In this document: positions 1 to 8,123 of the stretch, in pieces
How the letters are laid out: each line of letters begins with the position of its first letter
Position numbering within the stretch: the stretch's first letter is position 1
NCBI GenBank assembly: GCA_017527435.1
Contig: JAFXQB010000009.1
Span: 1-64,000 of the forward strand
Direction: 5' to 3'
From: Salinivirgaceae bacterium
Lineage (GTDB): Bacteria; Bacteroidota; Bacteroidia; Bacteroidales; SZUA-534
DNA: 64,000 bases
Position numbers and translations under genes: made by a program
The notes under the pieces: model-generated
Seen by the model: the letters and a program-made list of their open reading frames with translations, nothing else
Database searches by the model: none
Told to the model about the DNA's origin: nothing

Positions 1-483
1 AAACACGGGGCGGCCTTCGCGGTCGTTAACCTCGAAAAGCGTCTCGGCGCCTTTGGCTGCGCTGCCCACTCCCACAGCCTTGCCAACTGCGGGTGCGTAC
101 ATGGCGTATGGCACCGGATTTATTTTGGTCTGGCCGAGTTCAATGAACTTATCGCTGCCGGCAGGCTTCACCTCAACCTTCAATGTGATGTCGAGTGTGT
201 TCCAAGGCACTTTGGCAAAATCGCCTTCGGTTTTCTCTCCCGCACCAATCATGACGCTGATGTTGCCATACTGGTTGGCTTTGGCTTTCTGTGTTTCAGC
301 GTACTGGGTTTTACCGCCATTGAGCAGGCTGAACTTGAGCTCCACCTCGCTGTTTGTGATAAGATTTCCTTCGCCGTCGCGGATAACTGCCTGATAGGCG
401 AAACTCTCTTGTGCTGTTGTCTGCATTGCGGCGGCCACAATTAATGCCACGGCGAACAATGCCTTTGCAAATAAGTTTTTCAT
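1..483 (-). CDS. Secreted protein, C-terminus outside the window
   Basis: The frame is open from the ATG at 483 to the window edge, so 161 residues are visible and the C-terminus is missing. The first 24 residues form a signal peptide (MKNLFAKALFAVALIVAAAM, then a cleavage-like TTAQ). The mature part begins ESFAYQAVIRDGEGNLITNS. This resembles the N-terminal beta-sandwich of many Bacteroidota secreted proteins annotated as fibre or cell-wall-anchor-like; the resemblance is from memory. A later stretch, KINPVPYAMYA, also fits that group. The likely location is the cell surface or outside the cell. No enzymatic motif is visible and the function is unknown. A Bacteroidetes -7 box lies about 40 nt upstream. 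Confidence 0.75.
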   Translation of the reverse strand, partial: MKNLFAKALFAVALIVAAAMQTTAQESFAYQAVIRDGEGNLITNSEVELKFSLLNGGKTQYAETQKAKANQYGNISVMIGAGEKTEGDFAKVPWNTLDITLKVEVKPAGSDKFIELGQTKINPVPYAMYAPAVGKAVGVGSAAKGAETLFEVNDREGRPVF

Positions 484-524
484 AAAATTTTTGTTAATTA
501 ACTCATGATTAATTGATAATCGGG

Positions 525-532
525 CAAATATA
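525..532 (-). promoter_or_regulatory. -7 promoter box of the secreted protein
   Basis: Read on the minus strand this is TATATTTG, a perfect match to the Bacteroidetes primary-sigma -7 consensus TAnnTTTG. It lies 41 nt upstream of the start at 483. Confidence 0.6.
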
Positions 533-590
533 AAAAAACTTCCTGCTTTTTCACAAGAAATTTTTTACAAAAAAACGCAGTCAACTGCTA

Positions 591-2363
591 TCAATCAATC
601 ATCGCCTCCGCCACCAGTTCGGCCACGTCCTCAACGGGTGCCATTTGGGTGCGGGCAAGAGTTTTTTTGCAGAGCGGGCAGGCGGTGGCCACCACGTCGG
701 GGTGGTTGGCAGTCAGGCTGCACATTGCTTGTTCGGCAATGCGCGCTTTGTCGGCCGAAGGCAGCGTCAGGTTGGCAAGGCTGCCGCCGCAGCAGAGCGA
801 GTTCTTGCGTTCGTTGGCGGTGGTTTGCAGAGTGGCCACGCTGCTCAAGACATCGCGCGGCGGCTCGTAAACGCCAGCACCGCGGCCAAGTTCGCACGGG
901 TCGTGGTAGGCGACAGCAAGGTTTTTCTTATCGACTTTTATCTTTCCGCTGTCAATCAAGCGTTTAATGTATTCGGTATGGTGCAGAATCTCAATACCTT
1001 CGAGATTATAATCCTCGCGGAAAACCTTGTAGCAGATTGGGCACGACGTTACAAGCGTGCGCGCCCCGCTCTCGATAATGGACTGACGGTTTTTGGCCAT
1101 CAGTTTTTGGGCGGCGGCGGTCTGCCCAGCCAGTTTCATCGGACGGCCGCAGCAAATGCCTCCGTCGGCGTCCATAAACCAGTAGCGGTCGCCCGAAGCG
1201 TTGAGAATCTTCACCATTGCGTCTTTGGTTTTGGGAACTAGGTGGCCCATACATCCTGTAAAGAACACCACATCAACCTTTTGCGCATCGGCGTTATTGT
1301 ATTGCGGCACAAAGGTTTCGGGCGTGAAATTCTGACGGTGGCGCAGGCGGATTGCGTTCAAATCTATCCCGACAGGGCAGACTGACTCGCATCGGCCGCA
1401 CATCAGGCAGTTTTTGGCCTGCGCCGAGTGCTGCTCGTGGTTGCGGATTCGCTGAAGGAAATAGACGGCCTGCGTGTCGTGGTTGCCCACGGCGGTGTTG
1501 AGTTGGCAGCGGTCGATACAAACGCCGCAGCGCGGGCACGAGAGCACCATCACCTCCTCGAGTATCGGATTGTCGGGCTTCAGGCGTATGCCCCAGTTGC
1601 GGAAGAAGATAAGCACCATCTCGGTTGGAATGTGCATATATCGGCTGAAGGGCAGTCCAATGAAGAACAGACAAAGGTCGATTGAGTAGGCCCACCAGAG
1701 CGGGTATTCCATCGCCTTGAGCGGAAGCGTGGCGGCCATCAGTTGGCCCACGGGATAGGTCAGGAAACCGCCCGAGCCGTGCAGGCCGCAGGTGGCGCTT
1801 TCGGCCAAAAGCCTCAATGGGAAAATGAGCCAGAGCGAGTAGAGCACCATCTTATCGCGCAAGCGCAGATTGGTTGTGCTCCGCATCCCCACAATGCGCT
1901 TGTAGAACCGCTTGACAATGGCCACCACCACGCCCGAAAGCACGAGCAGCAGCGACGCGTCCATCAGTTGCACAAAGCCGCGGGCGAAGAAGAACGACTC
2001 GTCGTCGGGCACGAAATAGACGAAGAAAATGGGGAAATAGAACGGCGCGGCGCCGCCCATATAAATGTGCGCCTCGAAGGCTCCAATCACAATCAGCAGA
2101 AACCAGCCGAAGGCCAGGCTGAAGTGCATATAGCCTAACCGCCTGTTTACCAGGAACATTTTGCGGTGGACAAGGCTCTCAAGGAAAATCTCTTTTGCGG
2201 CTTTGAGCGATTTCAGGCTGAAGAGCCCGCGCAGGATTCGCAGTTTGTCGTCGCGGTCGAAATACCAAATCCAACTTGCGTATTTCAGTATGAGATAGGC
2301 AAATAGCAGGCTCATTCCAACGGTGAACGGCAGAACGAATATGTCAAATGGTGTCGGATTCAT
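591..2363 (-). CDS. HdrDE-like membrane cytochrome/iron-sulfur protein
   Basis: This 590-residue protein appears to join a membrane cytochrome part to an HdrD-like iron-sulfur part. Residues about 1-265 hold five or six hydrophobic segments resembling NarI/HdrE, with candidate haem histidines in LGYMHFSL and YMHIP. Two 4Fe-4S motifs follow, CPRCGVCIDRC and CLMCGRCESVCP. Two CCG domains come next; the first has FFTGCMG, GGICCGRP and SCPICYK, the second HDPCELGRG, LCCGGS and TACPLCKK. The expected role is moving electrons between the (mena)quinone pool and a soluble Hdr partner. It is last in the hdr-like cluster and overlaps its upstream neighbour by 20 bp. The family call is firm, but the physiological substrate is unknown. 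Confidence 0.85.
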   Translation of the reverse strand: MNPTPFDIFVLPFTVGMSLLFAYLILKYASWIWYFDRDDKLRILRGLFSLKSLKAAKEIFLESLVHRKMFLVNRRLGYMHFSLAFGWFLLIVIGAFEAHIYMGGAAPFYFPIFFVYFVPDDESFFFARGFVQLMDASLLLVLSGVVVAIVKRFYKRIVGMRSTTNLRLRDKMVLYSLWLIFPLRLLAESATCGLHGSGGFLTYPVGQLMAATLPLKAMEYPLWWAYSIDLCLFFIGLPFSRYMHIPTEMVLIFFRNWGIRLKPDNPILEEVMVLSCPRCGVCIDRCQLNTAVGNHDTQAVYFLQRIRNHEQHSAQAKNCLMCGRCESVCPVGIDLNAIRLRHRQNFTPETFVPQYNNADAQKVDVVFFTGCMGHLVPKTKDAMVKILNASGDRYWFMDADGGICCGRPMKLAGQTAAAQKLMAKNRQSIIESGARTLVTSCPICYKVFREDYNLEGIEILHHTEYIKRLIDSGKIKVDKKNLAVAYHDPCELGRGAGVYEPPRDVLSSVATLQTTANERKNSLCCGGSLANLTLPSADKARIAEQAMCSLTANHPDVVATACPLCKKTLARTQMAPVEDVAELVAEAMID

Positions 2364-2685
2364 ATTTCATCAAGGCTTCGCGTGTGTTAAGAACAATGTT
2401 GCGGATATTGACGCCGCGCGGGCAGACGAGCGTGCATTTGCCGCAGAGCATACAGTTGTTGAGTTCGTTGCGCAGTTGCGTATACTCGCCACGCTGCAGC
2501 AGTGTGTTCAGGCGGCGAATATTGAATGTGGGCAGCAGATTGCCCGCCGAGCAGGTGGCGGTGCAGGCTCCGCAGGCCATACAAACGCGCAGCGACGGCT
2601 CGTTCTCCAGAACCGTCCGCATTATCTCCTTGTCGTTGCGGTCGTAGTTGATACTCTGCGATTTTGCTATCTTAAAGCCCCACAT
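2344..2685 (-). CDS. HdrC-like di-cluster ferredoxin subunit
   Basis: A 113-residue protein with two 4Fe-4S motifs, CMACGACTATCSAG and CMLCGKCTLVCPRG, joined by a short helical stretch. This is the usual HdrC/QmoC ferredoxin layout. It overlaps the start of the HdrDE-like gene by 20 bp, so the two are almost certainly translated together and form one complex. It is the second HdrC-like gene in the cluster; the other is at 5523-6218. Having one per half suggests that this copy serves the membrane module and the other the soluble HdrA/HdrB module. That split is an inference. Confidence 0.82.
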   Translation of the reverse strand: MWGFKIAKSQSINYDRNDKEIMRTVLENEPSLRVCMACGACTATCSAGNLLPTFNIRRLNTLLQRGEYTQLRNELNNCMLCGKCTLVCPRGVNIRNIVLNTREALMKYESDTI

Positions 2686-2720
2686 TGGAAGTTAAAAGTT
2701 TAGAAGTTTAGATATTTTGG

Positions 2721-3389
2721 TTATTCTGTTGTTGGTTCAGTGTTTTCGATTCGTTGATTCGGGTATTTAATAACCGCAAACACAAATGCAATTGCCGCAA
2801 TTGCAAAGCAAATAATCTGAAAGGTAATTGAACTGCAAAGCGACTTGAAAAAATATATTTGCATTCCGAGAATAAATCCCTGACTAATAGCCCGATACAT
2901 ATTGGTTCGCACTACAGGTTGTCCCTTATTCACTTGTCTTTGGAAATCAAGATTCCATAACAGAAAAAATATCATTGCTAATGCAAGCAAAAGCGACACA
3001 CCACCCATCGGAACAACATCGGAAAAGAACTTGTCGGGTGAACCCAAACCAAAAGCAAAGCCAATACTGCAAATTACTATCGGAACAATAAATCCTGAAA
3101 AACGCACAATACATTCATATACAAGTTTTTCGGTCCGCGACGCAGTAACATCTGTCCATTGTATACGCTGGCCGATTTTTCTTGTCCATTCAATGGAAGG
3201 AAGAAAATTCAAGGTAATAAAAACAAAACCAATCATACAAGACGCCACTTCAGGCACCACTTCGCAAAACGAAAGAACAATTGCAGGAATCGTGAAAAAC
3301 ACAAACAAAATTCCGTAATACCAACGGTTCTTCACCATAGTAAACCTGGCGTATTGGAAAAAACGTTTCAAGTTAAATGTTTGGTTCAT
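2721..3389 (-). CDS. Unknown multi-pass membrane protein within the hdr cluster
   Basis: I do not recognise this 222-residue protein. It has about six hydrophobic segments, for example WYYGILFVFFTIPAIVLSF, then others near residues 55-70, 95-115, 125-145, 175-190 and 195-212. The tail is polar (KYPNQRIENTEPTTE). No cofactor-binding motif is visible, which argues against a cytochrome subunit. The gene is clearly more AT-rich than the hdr genes on both sides. A 28-bp perfect palindrome precedes it and AT-rich spacer follows it. This looks like a later insertion between the soluble and membrane halves of the cluster. Confidence 0.6.
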   Translation of the reverse strand: MNQTFNLKRFFQYARFTMVKNRWYYGILFVFFTIPAIVLSFCEVVPEVASCMIGFVFITLNFLPSIEWTRKIGQRIQWTDVTASRTEKLVYECIVRFSGFIVPIVICSIGFAFGLGSPDKFFSDVVPMGGVSLLLALAMIFFLLWNLDFQRQVNKGQPVVRTNMYRAISQGFILGMQIYFFKSLCSSITFQIICFAIAAIAFVFAVIKYPNQRIENTEPTTE

Positions 3390-3421
3390 AATTGGTATGG
3401 TTTTAAATTTTCCTTTTTCCA

Positions 3422-3449
3422 GTAGAGACGTAGCGCGCTACGTCTCTAC
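3422..3449. repeat. 28-bp perfect palindrome (REP-like)
   Basis: Each arm is 14 nt, with GTAGAGACGTAGCG as the left arm and its exact complement directly after. It lies 18 nt downstream of the HdrA-like stop and upstream of the AT-rich membrane gene. It can form a strong hairpin in transcripts of either strand. A related, imperfect copy lies at 58140-58161. Confidence 0.7.
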
Positions 3450-3467
3450 AATTTCAATTTTCAATTC

Positions 3468-4499
3468 CTAATTCCTACCTCCCAAATATTCGTGAATCGA
3501 AATCGCCGCGGCGCGGGCGTTGGCAATGGTGTCGATAATGTTCATTGGGGCGGTGCAGGCGCCAGCGGTGAACACGCCAGGCAGGTTGGTGCTGTTGTAG
3601 CGCGTGTAGTTGTCGGCCGAGCGGAAGAAGCGGTTTGCGCCGCGCTCAATGCCGAGCGCACGGGCCACGGGCTCGTCGGTGTCGGCTTCCATTCCGCACA
3701 TCAGCACAAGCAGGTCGGTGCGCATATGCAGGGGCTTGCCAATGAGAGTGTCTTCGGCTTTAATCTGAATCTCGCCGTCAAGGTTGGCGGCCGCCTCCGA
3801 AATCTTGCCGCGCACAAACGTCACTTTCCATTTCTCCTGCGCCTCGCGGTAAAGTTCCTCATAGTAAGGCCCGAACATTCGAATGTCCATATAGAAGCAG
3901 AAGACCTCGGTTTCGGGGTGGCGGCGTTTGATTTCGATTGCCTGTTTCACGGCCGTCACGCAGCAAACCTTTGAGCAATAGTGATTTCCGACCTTTTCGT
4001 CGCGCGAGCCAATGCAGTGCAGCAGAATCACCCGCCGCGGCACTTCGCCTTTCACGTTCTTGAGAGCGTTGTTTTTCAGCATCGCCTCGAGTTCGAAACT
4101 GTTTATCACGCCAGGATAGATTCCGTAGCCGTACTCCTCCTTGCGCGCGGCGTCGAAAAGGCGGTAGCCTGTGGCCATCAGCACGGCGTCGGCGTCAAGC
4201 GTCTGTCCGCTGTCGGTTTTCAGCGCAAAGCGATTGTCAATTTGCTTGCAATCAGCCACTTGCGTGTTGGTCAGAATTTCGATATTCTGATTTTTGACGT
4301 GCGAGAGCATTTCCTGCAGCACCTCGTCGGCGGGGCGCTTGTCGGGGAAAAGATTGTACATCAGCCTCAAATGGCCGCCCAGTTCACTCTCTTTTTCGAT
4401 TAGCCACACGTGGTGCCCGAGCCCCGCAAGGCTTGCCGCAGCCTCAATTCCAGCGGGTCCGCCGCCAATTATCGCTATGTTTTTCTGTTGCATAATCAT
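3468..4499 (-). CDS. HdrA-like FAD/iron-sulfur oxidoreductase
   Basis: This is a short HdrA/QmoA-type flavoprotein of about 343 residues. The N-terminus carries the FAD dinucleotide-binding motif IGGGPAGIEAAASLAGLG, ending in an acidic EKE. A cysteine cluster typical of HdrA follows at CIGSRDEKVGNHYCSKVCC. The C-terminus holds the second flavin signature GVFTAGACTAP and ANARAAA. The extra ferredoxin domains of full-length methanogen HdrA are missing, as in QmoA and other short forms. The start overlaps the stop of the HdrB-like gene (TGATG); a second ATG at 4493 is also possible. It is probably the electron-bifurcating or electron-routing subunit of the complex. Confidence 0.85.
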   Translation of the reverse strand: MIMQQKNIAIIGGGPAGIEAAASLAGLGHHVWLIEKESELGGHLRLMYNLFPDKRPADEVLQEMLSHVKNQNIEILTNTQVADCKQIDNRFALKTDSGQTLDADAVLMATGYRLFDAARKEEYGYGIYPGVINSFELEAMLKNNALKNVKGEVPRRVILLHCIGSRDEKVGNHYCSKVCCVTAVKQAIEIKRRHPETEVFCFYMDIRMFGPYYEELYREAQEKWKVTFVRGKISEAAANLDGEIQIKAEDTLIGKPLHMRTDLLVLMCGMEADTDEPVARALGIERGANRFFRSADNYTRYNSTNLPGVFTAGACTAPMNIIDTIANARAAAISIHEYLGGRN

Positions 4500-5530
4500 C
4501 AATGTTTTTTGCCCGTCCATTTGTCGCGCGGTGTGTATTGAATGCCCATCTTGTCGAGCAGCGGCTCCACGGGCACTTGGTGCATCTGCAGACCGAGTTC
4601 CCACGGGTCGTAGCCCAGCACAAGGCCCGCCATCTCCTCGTAGGTGAGCGACGGAATGCCCTGTCCGTCAGCGCCGTAGGTGGTGCCTTCCATCTGTTGG
4701 ATTGTGTATTGCCAGCGGTCGAGAAACATTGCGCAGCCAGGGCAGTTGGCCACAATGAAATCGGGCTTGTAGGGCGCCATCGACTCGAATTTCTTCTTCG
4801 AGTTGGCCACCGAGTAGCCGCGGTTGGCCATCACCAGATAGTTGCGGAAGCCGAAACCGCAGCAGTGGCGGCGTTCGGGGTAGTCAATCGGGGCGCCGCC
4901 CCACGCCTCAACCATTCCCGTGAGCACGCGCGGAAACTCGGCTCCGCCCACGCCCTTGGTGGGGAACATCTTGGCATAGTGGCAGCCAATGTGGTCAACC
5001 ACCTTCAGCGGCTCGCCAGTCTTCACATTCACCAGCGGGCGTGTCATTTGCGCGGCAATCTCGTTGCGGAATTTATAAATGGTGTCCGACGTGTGGGCAA
5101 TGTTTTTCGGTTTTTTGAACTCGCGGCGGGTGGCGTCCCACAGGTATTGGCGCACGCGGGCCTCCTCTTCGGGATATTCCTCCCAGGTATGCAGCAGTTC
5201 GGTGTAGAGCCCGAACGACGTGACGCACGAAATGGCCATATTCTCGTATCCCGCCTCGGTCATCAGCGCAAAATGGCGCGCAACGACGGTTTCGGTGGTC
5301 TGAAGCGGCACCAGGTCAGAGTGGTAGGCAATGCCCGTGCAGGTGGTGTGGTTGGGGTCGTCGAAAAGGTCCTTGCCCAACTTGTCGCGCATAATGTTGA
5401 GATAGGCGCGCTCCGACGCGGGGAAAAACGTCTGCCGAATGCAACTCCGACAGTAGTAGTAGTGGTCGTCGGCTATATCTTTTTGATATTTAGCCCACAA
5501 GTTCTGTTTTGCAACGCATTGTTCACTCAT
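4499..5530 (-). CDS. HdrB-like CCG-domain protein
   Basis: This 343-residue protein has cysteine motifs of the HdrB/CCG family, which bind the non-cubane 4Fe-4S clusters of heterodisulfide reductase. They are CRSCIRQ near residue 28, TCTG near 58, DHIGCHYAKMFP in the middle, HCCGFGFR, and NCPGC. The organism is not a methanogen, so CoM-S-S-CoB is unlikely to be the substrate; another disulfide or thiol-linked acceptor is possible. The gene overlaps its upstream neighbour by 8 bp and its downstream neighbour by a few bases, which indicates a stoichiometric complex with HdrA and HdrC. Confidence 0.83.
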   Translation of the reverse strand: MSEQCVAKQNLWAKYQKDIADDHYYYCRSCIRQTFFPASERAYLNIMRDKLGKDLFDDPNHTTCTGIAYHSDLVPLQTTETVVARHFALMTEAGYENMAISCVTSFGLYTELLHTWEEYPEEEARVRQYLWDATRREFKKPKNIAHTSDTIYKFRNEIAAQMTRPLVNVKTGEPLKVVDHIGCHYAKMFPTKGVGGAEFPRVLTGMVEAWGGAPIDYPERRHCCGFGFRNYLVMANRGYSVANSKKKFESMAPYKPDFIVANCPGCAMFLDRWQYTIQQMEGTTYGADGQGIPSLTYEEMAGLVLGYDPWELGLQMHQVPVEPLLDKMGIQYTPRDKWTGKKH

Positions 5531-6218
5531 CGTAGTCGGAATTTGTTTTGAAAACCATATTCAGATAGTCGCCGTTCTCAATATCGACGCCCATCTCCTT
5601 GGCCTTCTCGGCCGAATATTTCTCAATGCAGTCATACATCTCGGTTCCGCCCGTCACATCGAAGATTCGCTTGAGTTCGTCAAGGTTTTTTTGGTCGATT
5701 TTGCGCAGCGGGCCCGCACCCTCTTTCTTGTACGGAATGTCCAACTTGGCCATAAACTCCTCGGTGTTGTTGTAGATACTCTCCCAGTTGGGGCCTTGCT
5801 CGGGGTGCATCCAGGGTGTGACAATGTCGGGATAGACGCAGTAGCCGCGCTCCAGAATGCTCTGCCCCACGGTGCGCTTGATTGCAAACTGCTGACGGCC
5901 CTTCTCCGAGCAGGTGAAGTAACCCAGCTTGACCGACAGTTTGCGCAGCGCCTGAATGACGAATCCAGGCGTGTTTCCGCGCGGACAGCGGGTTTTGCAA
6001 CTCATACACTGCCCGCAGTACCAAATGGTCTCCGATTTCAGAAGGGCCTCAATCACGGCCTCGTTTTTCTTCTGCACCTCGTCCACAATGCGGCGCGGGT
6101 CGTAGTCGTAGAACTCGGCGGCAGGGCACACGCCCGTGCACATTCCGCAGTTCATACAGGCGTTCAGTCCCTCGACAAAACGCACATCTTCCATCAATTG
6201 GTCGTAAAGTTTGCCCAT
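5523..6218 (-). CDS. HdrC-like ferredoxin subunit, first gene of the cluster
   Basis: About 231 residues from the ATG at 6218; a GTG two codons upstream is possible. Two 4Fe-4S motifs are visible, CMNCGMCTGVCP near residue 20 and CGQCMSCKTRCPRG near residue 70. A longer C-terminal half of unknown role follows, ending in an acidic tail. It is the promoter-proximal gene of the Hdr-like cluster and overlaps the HdrB-like gene by 8 bp. The -7 box at 6237-6244 implies a leader of roughly a dozen nucleotides. HdrC proteins pass electrons between the HdrA flavin and the HdrB active site. Confidence 0.83.
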   Translation of the reverse strand: MGKLYDQLMEDVRFVEGLNACMNCGMCTGVCPAAEFYDYDPRRIVDEVQKKNEAVIEALLKSETIWYCGQCMSCKTRCPRGNTPGFVIQALRKLSVKLGYFTCSEKGRQQFAIKRTVGQSILERGYCVYPDIVTPWMHPEQGPNWESIYNNTEEFMAKLDIPYKKEGAGPLRKIDQKNLDELKRIFDVTGGTEMYDCIEKYSAEKAKEMGVDIENGDYLNMVFKTNSDYDE

Positions 6219-6236
6219 ACCCACCTATTAACGCTG

Positions 6237-6244
6237 CAAAAGTA
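6237..6244 (-). promoter_or_regulatory. -7 promoter box of the Hdr-like cluster
   Basis: Minus-strand TACTTTTG matches TAnnTTTG and lies 18 nt upstream of the first hdr-like start. A near-palindrome, AGGTGGTAT with ATACTACCT, lies at 6287-6306, farther upstream than the expected -33 region. It could be an operator. Confidence 0.55.
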
Positions 6245-6323
6245 GGGGTTAGTAGGCAGACGCGATAGCCATTTTATGCCTAAAAAAAGGTGGTATTTAT
6301 ACTACCTGTGTGTAGGATTGAAG

Positions 6324-6341
6324 TCCCGATAGCTATCGGGA
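6324..6341. repeat. 18-bp perfect palindrome
   Basis: The sequence TCCCGATAGCTATCGGGA is its own reverse complement. It sits 33 nt beyond the stop of the first WYL regulator and upstream of the hdr promoter. A transcription terminator or REP-like role is plausible. A degraded relative is at about 30186-30201. Confidence 0.55.
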
Positions 6342-6373
6342 TGAATGATGGGAATTACCTGTTCTCCTATTTT

Positions 6374-7267
6374 CTATTTGTTATATCTAGCCCACATTCG
6401 CCGCACCTTTTCGGTCATATCGTCGCGAAGCCATTGCGGCTCAAGCACTTCGAGCGCATCAACACAGCGAAGCAGCTCCTGCTTGAAATCGAACGTCGGG
6501 CGCAACCGCAGAGTGAAGATGCTGTAGTCGTCATGGCGCTCCACCTCTTCCTGCGACGGGTGCAGCGGCAGCGAGCGCAGATAGTTGGCCTGGCTGGCGT
6601 CAACCTTCAACCGCACGTTCTCAATCTTGCAATCGTAACCTAGAATGACGCCAAAACTGCCGCGGAAATAAACTTTGGGGTCGAAATCTTTGGGATAGGT
6701 GAATTTTTTATTTGTCAGATTAAGGCTGATGATACGGTCAAGGCTGTAGATGCGGATGTTATCGTCGCCTTTTCCGTAATCGTTTCTGCCAACCACATAC
6801 CAGCGCTGCTTGAACAATTTCACGCAATAGGGTTTCAGATTAAAAGTCTTCTCATCGTCGTTGCTGAAACCTTTGTGCGTGACTTCCAGCACTCTGCCTT
6901 CCTTCATCGACTGCAGAATGGCAGCCAAAAACGTCTGGCTCGATGGGATGTCCTCAAGCAGAATGCGGTCGCTGAGCGATTTGTTGTCGAGCAGCGTGTC
7001 GTTCACCGACATTGCGTCGAGCAGCCAGCGGTGGAACTCATCCATGTCACTATCAAGGTAATATGTGTACCCGCCTTTGGTAGCGCACTCAATGTTGATA
7101 TCGAGCATATCTTCAACGGCATCTTTCCAGTCGCAGAAGGTGCGGCGTGGCAGCTGGTCCTGAAAGCGGTCGAAATGGCGCTGCTGTATCTCTTTGAGAG
7201 TTATGCGTTTAGCTTCATAGATTGTCCTGATAAGCCAGAAATATTTTGCGTACTGATTAAGTGCCAT
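6374..7267 (-). CDS. WYL-domain transcriptional regulator (copy 1)
   Basis: A 297-residue regulator with an N-terminal winged-helix-like DNA-binding region (about 1-75) and a WYL domain. The WYL hallmark is FKQRWYVVGRND near residue 150, followed by the usual basic and aromatic ligand-pocket residues. The C-terminal WCX region ends with LEPQWLRDDM. WYL proteins sense ligands such as nucleic acids and often control phage-defence or DNA-damage genes. It is paralogous to the regulator at 19875-20819: both contain ILLEDxPSxQT and QRWY. The operator shared by the block's other promoters is not visible upstream of this gene, so it probably answers to a different site. Confidence 0.85.
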   Translation of the reverse strand: MALNQYAKYFWLIRTIYEAKRITLKEIQQRHFDRFQDQLPRRTFCDWKDAVEDMLDINIECATKGGYTYYLDSDMDEFHRWLLDAMSVNDTLLDNKSLSDRILLEDIPSSQTFLAAILQSMKEGRVLEVTHKGFSNDDEKTFNLKPYCVKLFKQRWYVVGRNDYGKGDDNIRIYSLDRIISLNLTNKKFTYPKDFDPKVYFRGSFGVILGYDCKIENVRLKVDASQANYLRSLPLHPSQEEVERHDDYSIFTLRLRPTFDFKQELLRCVDALEVLEPQWLRDDMTEKVRRMWARYNK

Positions 7268-7321
7268 CGTTTTAAGTTGAAAGTTAATAAGTTATAAGTT
7301 CCCACTTTGTTAGTTCTGTTG

Positions 7322-7329
7322 CAAATATA
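7322..7329 (-). promoter_or_regulatory. -7 promoter box of WYL regulator 1
   Basis: Minus-strand TATATTTG is a perfect TAnnTTTG match, 55 nt upstream of the start at 7267. The 19 bp beginning 9 nt upstream of the box do not match the inverted repeat found at the five other promoters of the block. Confidence 0.55.
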
Positions 7330-7417
7330 TCATTTTTTGGTTCGATAGATTTTGATATTTCTCACTCAATCGGGTTGCCGCTGTGGACAGTGGCGGTGAC
7401 GCGGGACTGACGCCTGC

Positions 7418-7993
7418 TTATATTTCCACCACCCGCGGTTCGCGCTCAATTTTAATGTCGTATGCCATAAGCGCGGTGTTGCTAAAGACAATCCCGTTTT
7501 TCTGGCAAAGACCGTAGTTGTTGTGCGAATGGCCGAAAAGGTGCAGGCGCAGTGCGGGCAACTCAAACACTTGCTTCAGAATCTCGCTGCTGCCATACTC
7601 GCCAATGCCGAGACTCTCCTCTCGGTCGAGAATGCCAAGTGGCGGCTCGTGCGTGACAAGCACCTGGGTATCAGCAGGAATGGCGGCATAGTGCATATAG
7701 CCAGTGCCGTAGAACCTCACACCGTCAATGGTTACGCCGCGGTCTTGCAGAAAGTGGACGTTGGCTGGCAGGTTCTCGATATTATCGGCATCGTAAAGGC
7801 ACAAATCGTGATTGCCGCAGACGAAAATCTTGTGCTTGTAGGGCAGCTCAATGAACCAATTGAGAAATTTCAGGCACTCGTCCTCCGTTCCGAAATGGGT
7901 GAAATCGCCGCTGTGGACAATCACATCGGCATCGGGCATTCGGCCAATCTGACTGTGAAGCCCGTGGGTATCGGAAAGGTGAAGGATTTTCAT
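7418..7993 (-). CDS. Metallophosphoesterase (calcineurin-like)
   Basis: About 191 residues from the ATG at 7993; the upstream TTG extension is unlikely. All motifs of the binuclear metallophosphoesterase fold are present in order: LSDTHG, HSGDFTHFG, CGNHD, VTHEPP and FGHSHNN. These residues coordinate two metal ions for phosphomonoester or phosphodiester hydrolysis. Length and motif spacing fit the small single-domain family often annotated as metallophosphatase. The gene is not overlapped with its neighbours and lacks the shared operator, so a role with the adjacent nuclease genes is only a possibility. No signal peptide is present, so it is cytosolic. Confidence 0.85.
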   Translation of the reverse strand: MKILHLSDTHGLHSQIGRMPDADVIVHSGDFTHFGTEDECLKFLNWFIELPYKHKIFVCGNHDLCLYDADNIENLPANVHFLQDRGVTIDGVRFYGTGYMHYAAIPADTQVLVTHEPPLGILDREESLGIGEYGSSEILKQVFELPALRLHLFGHSHNNYGLCQKNGIVFSNTALMAYDIKIEREPRVVEI

Positions 7994-8027
7994 TTTCTGA
8001 AATTTCAAGGTTCAAATGTACCTTAAA

Positions 8028-8123
8028 TTACGATTCTTTCACCCACCTGTCGCAAGGCAGCGCGGGGCGGATTCGGAAATTACTTGGCACGCTGTTAATG
8101 GCGGCAACATAGGCGTCGCAGTA
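8028..8123 (-). pseudogene. Orphan 31-aa fragment matching the C-terminus of the 179-aa protein
   Basis: Directly after the TGA stop of the PLD gene, the same frame stays open for 31 codons and ends with TAA at 8028-8030. The peptide contains AAINSVPSNFRIRPALPCDR. This closely matches the end of the 179-aa protein 2.7 kb away (AAINSVPHYFRIRPTLPCDR). The DNA match covers roughly 65 bp with few differences (8036-8105 against 10802-10870). It is most simply a duplicated remnant; stop-codon readthrough is less likely. Confidence 0.6.

Noticed and set aside
4502..5551. Long plus-strand frame over the HdrB-like gene
   Set aside because: It is an antisense shadow. The minus strand carries the CCG-domain cysteine motifs and is joined to the operon by overlaps.
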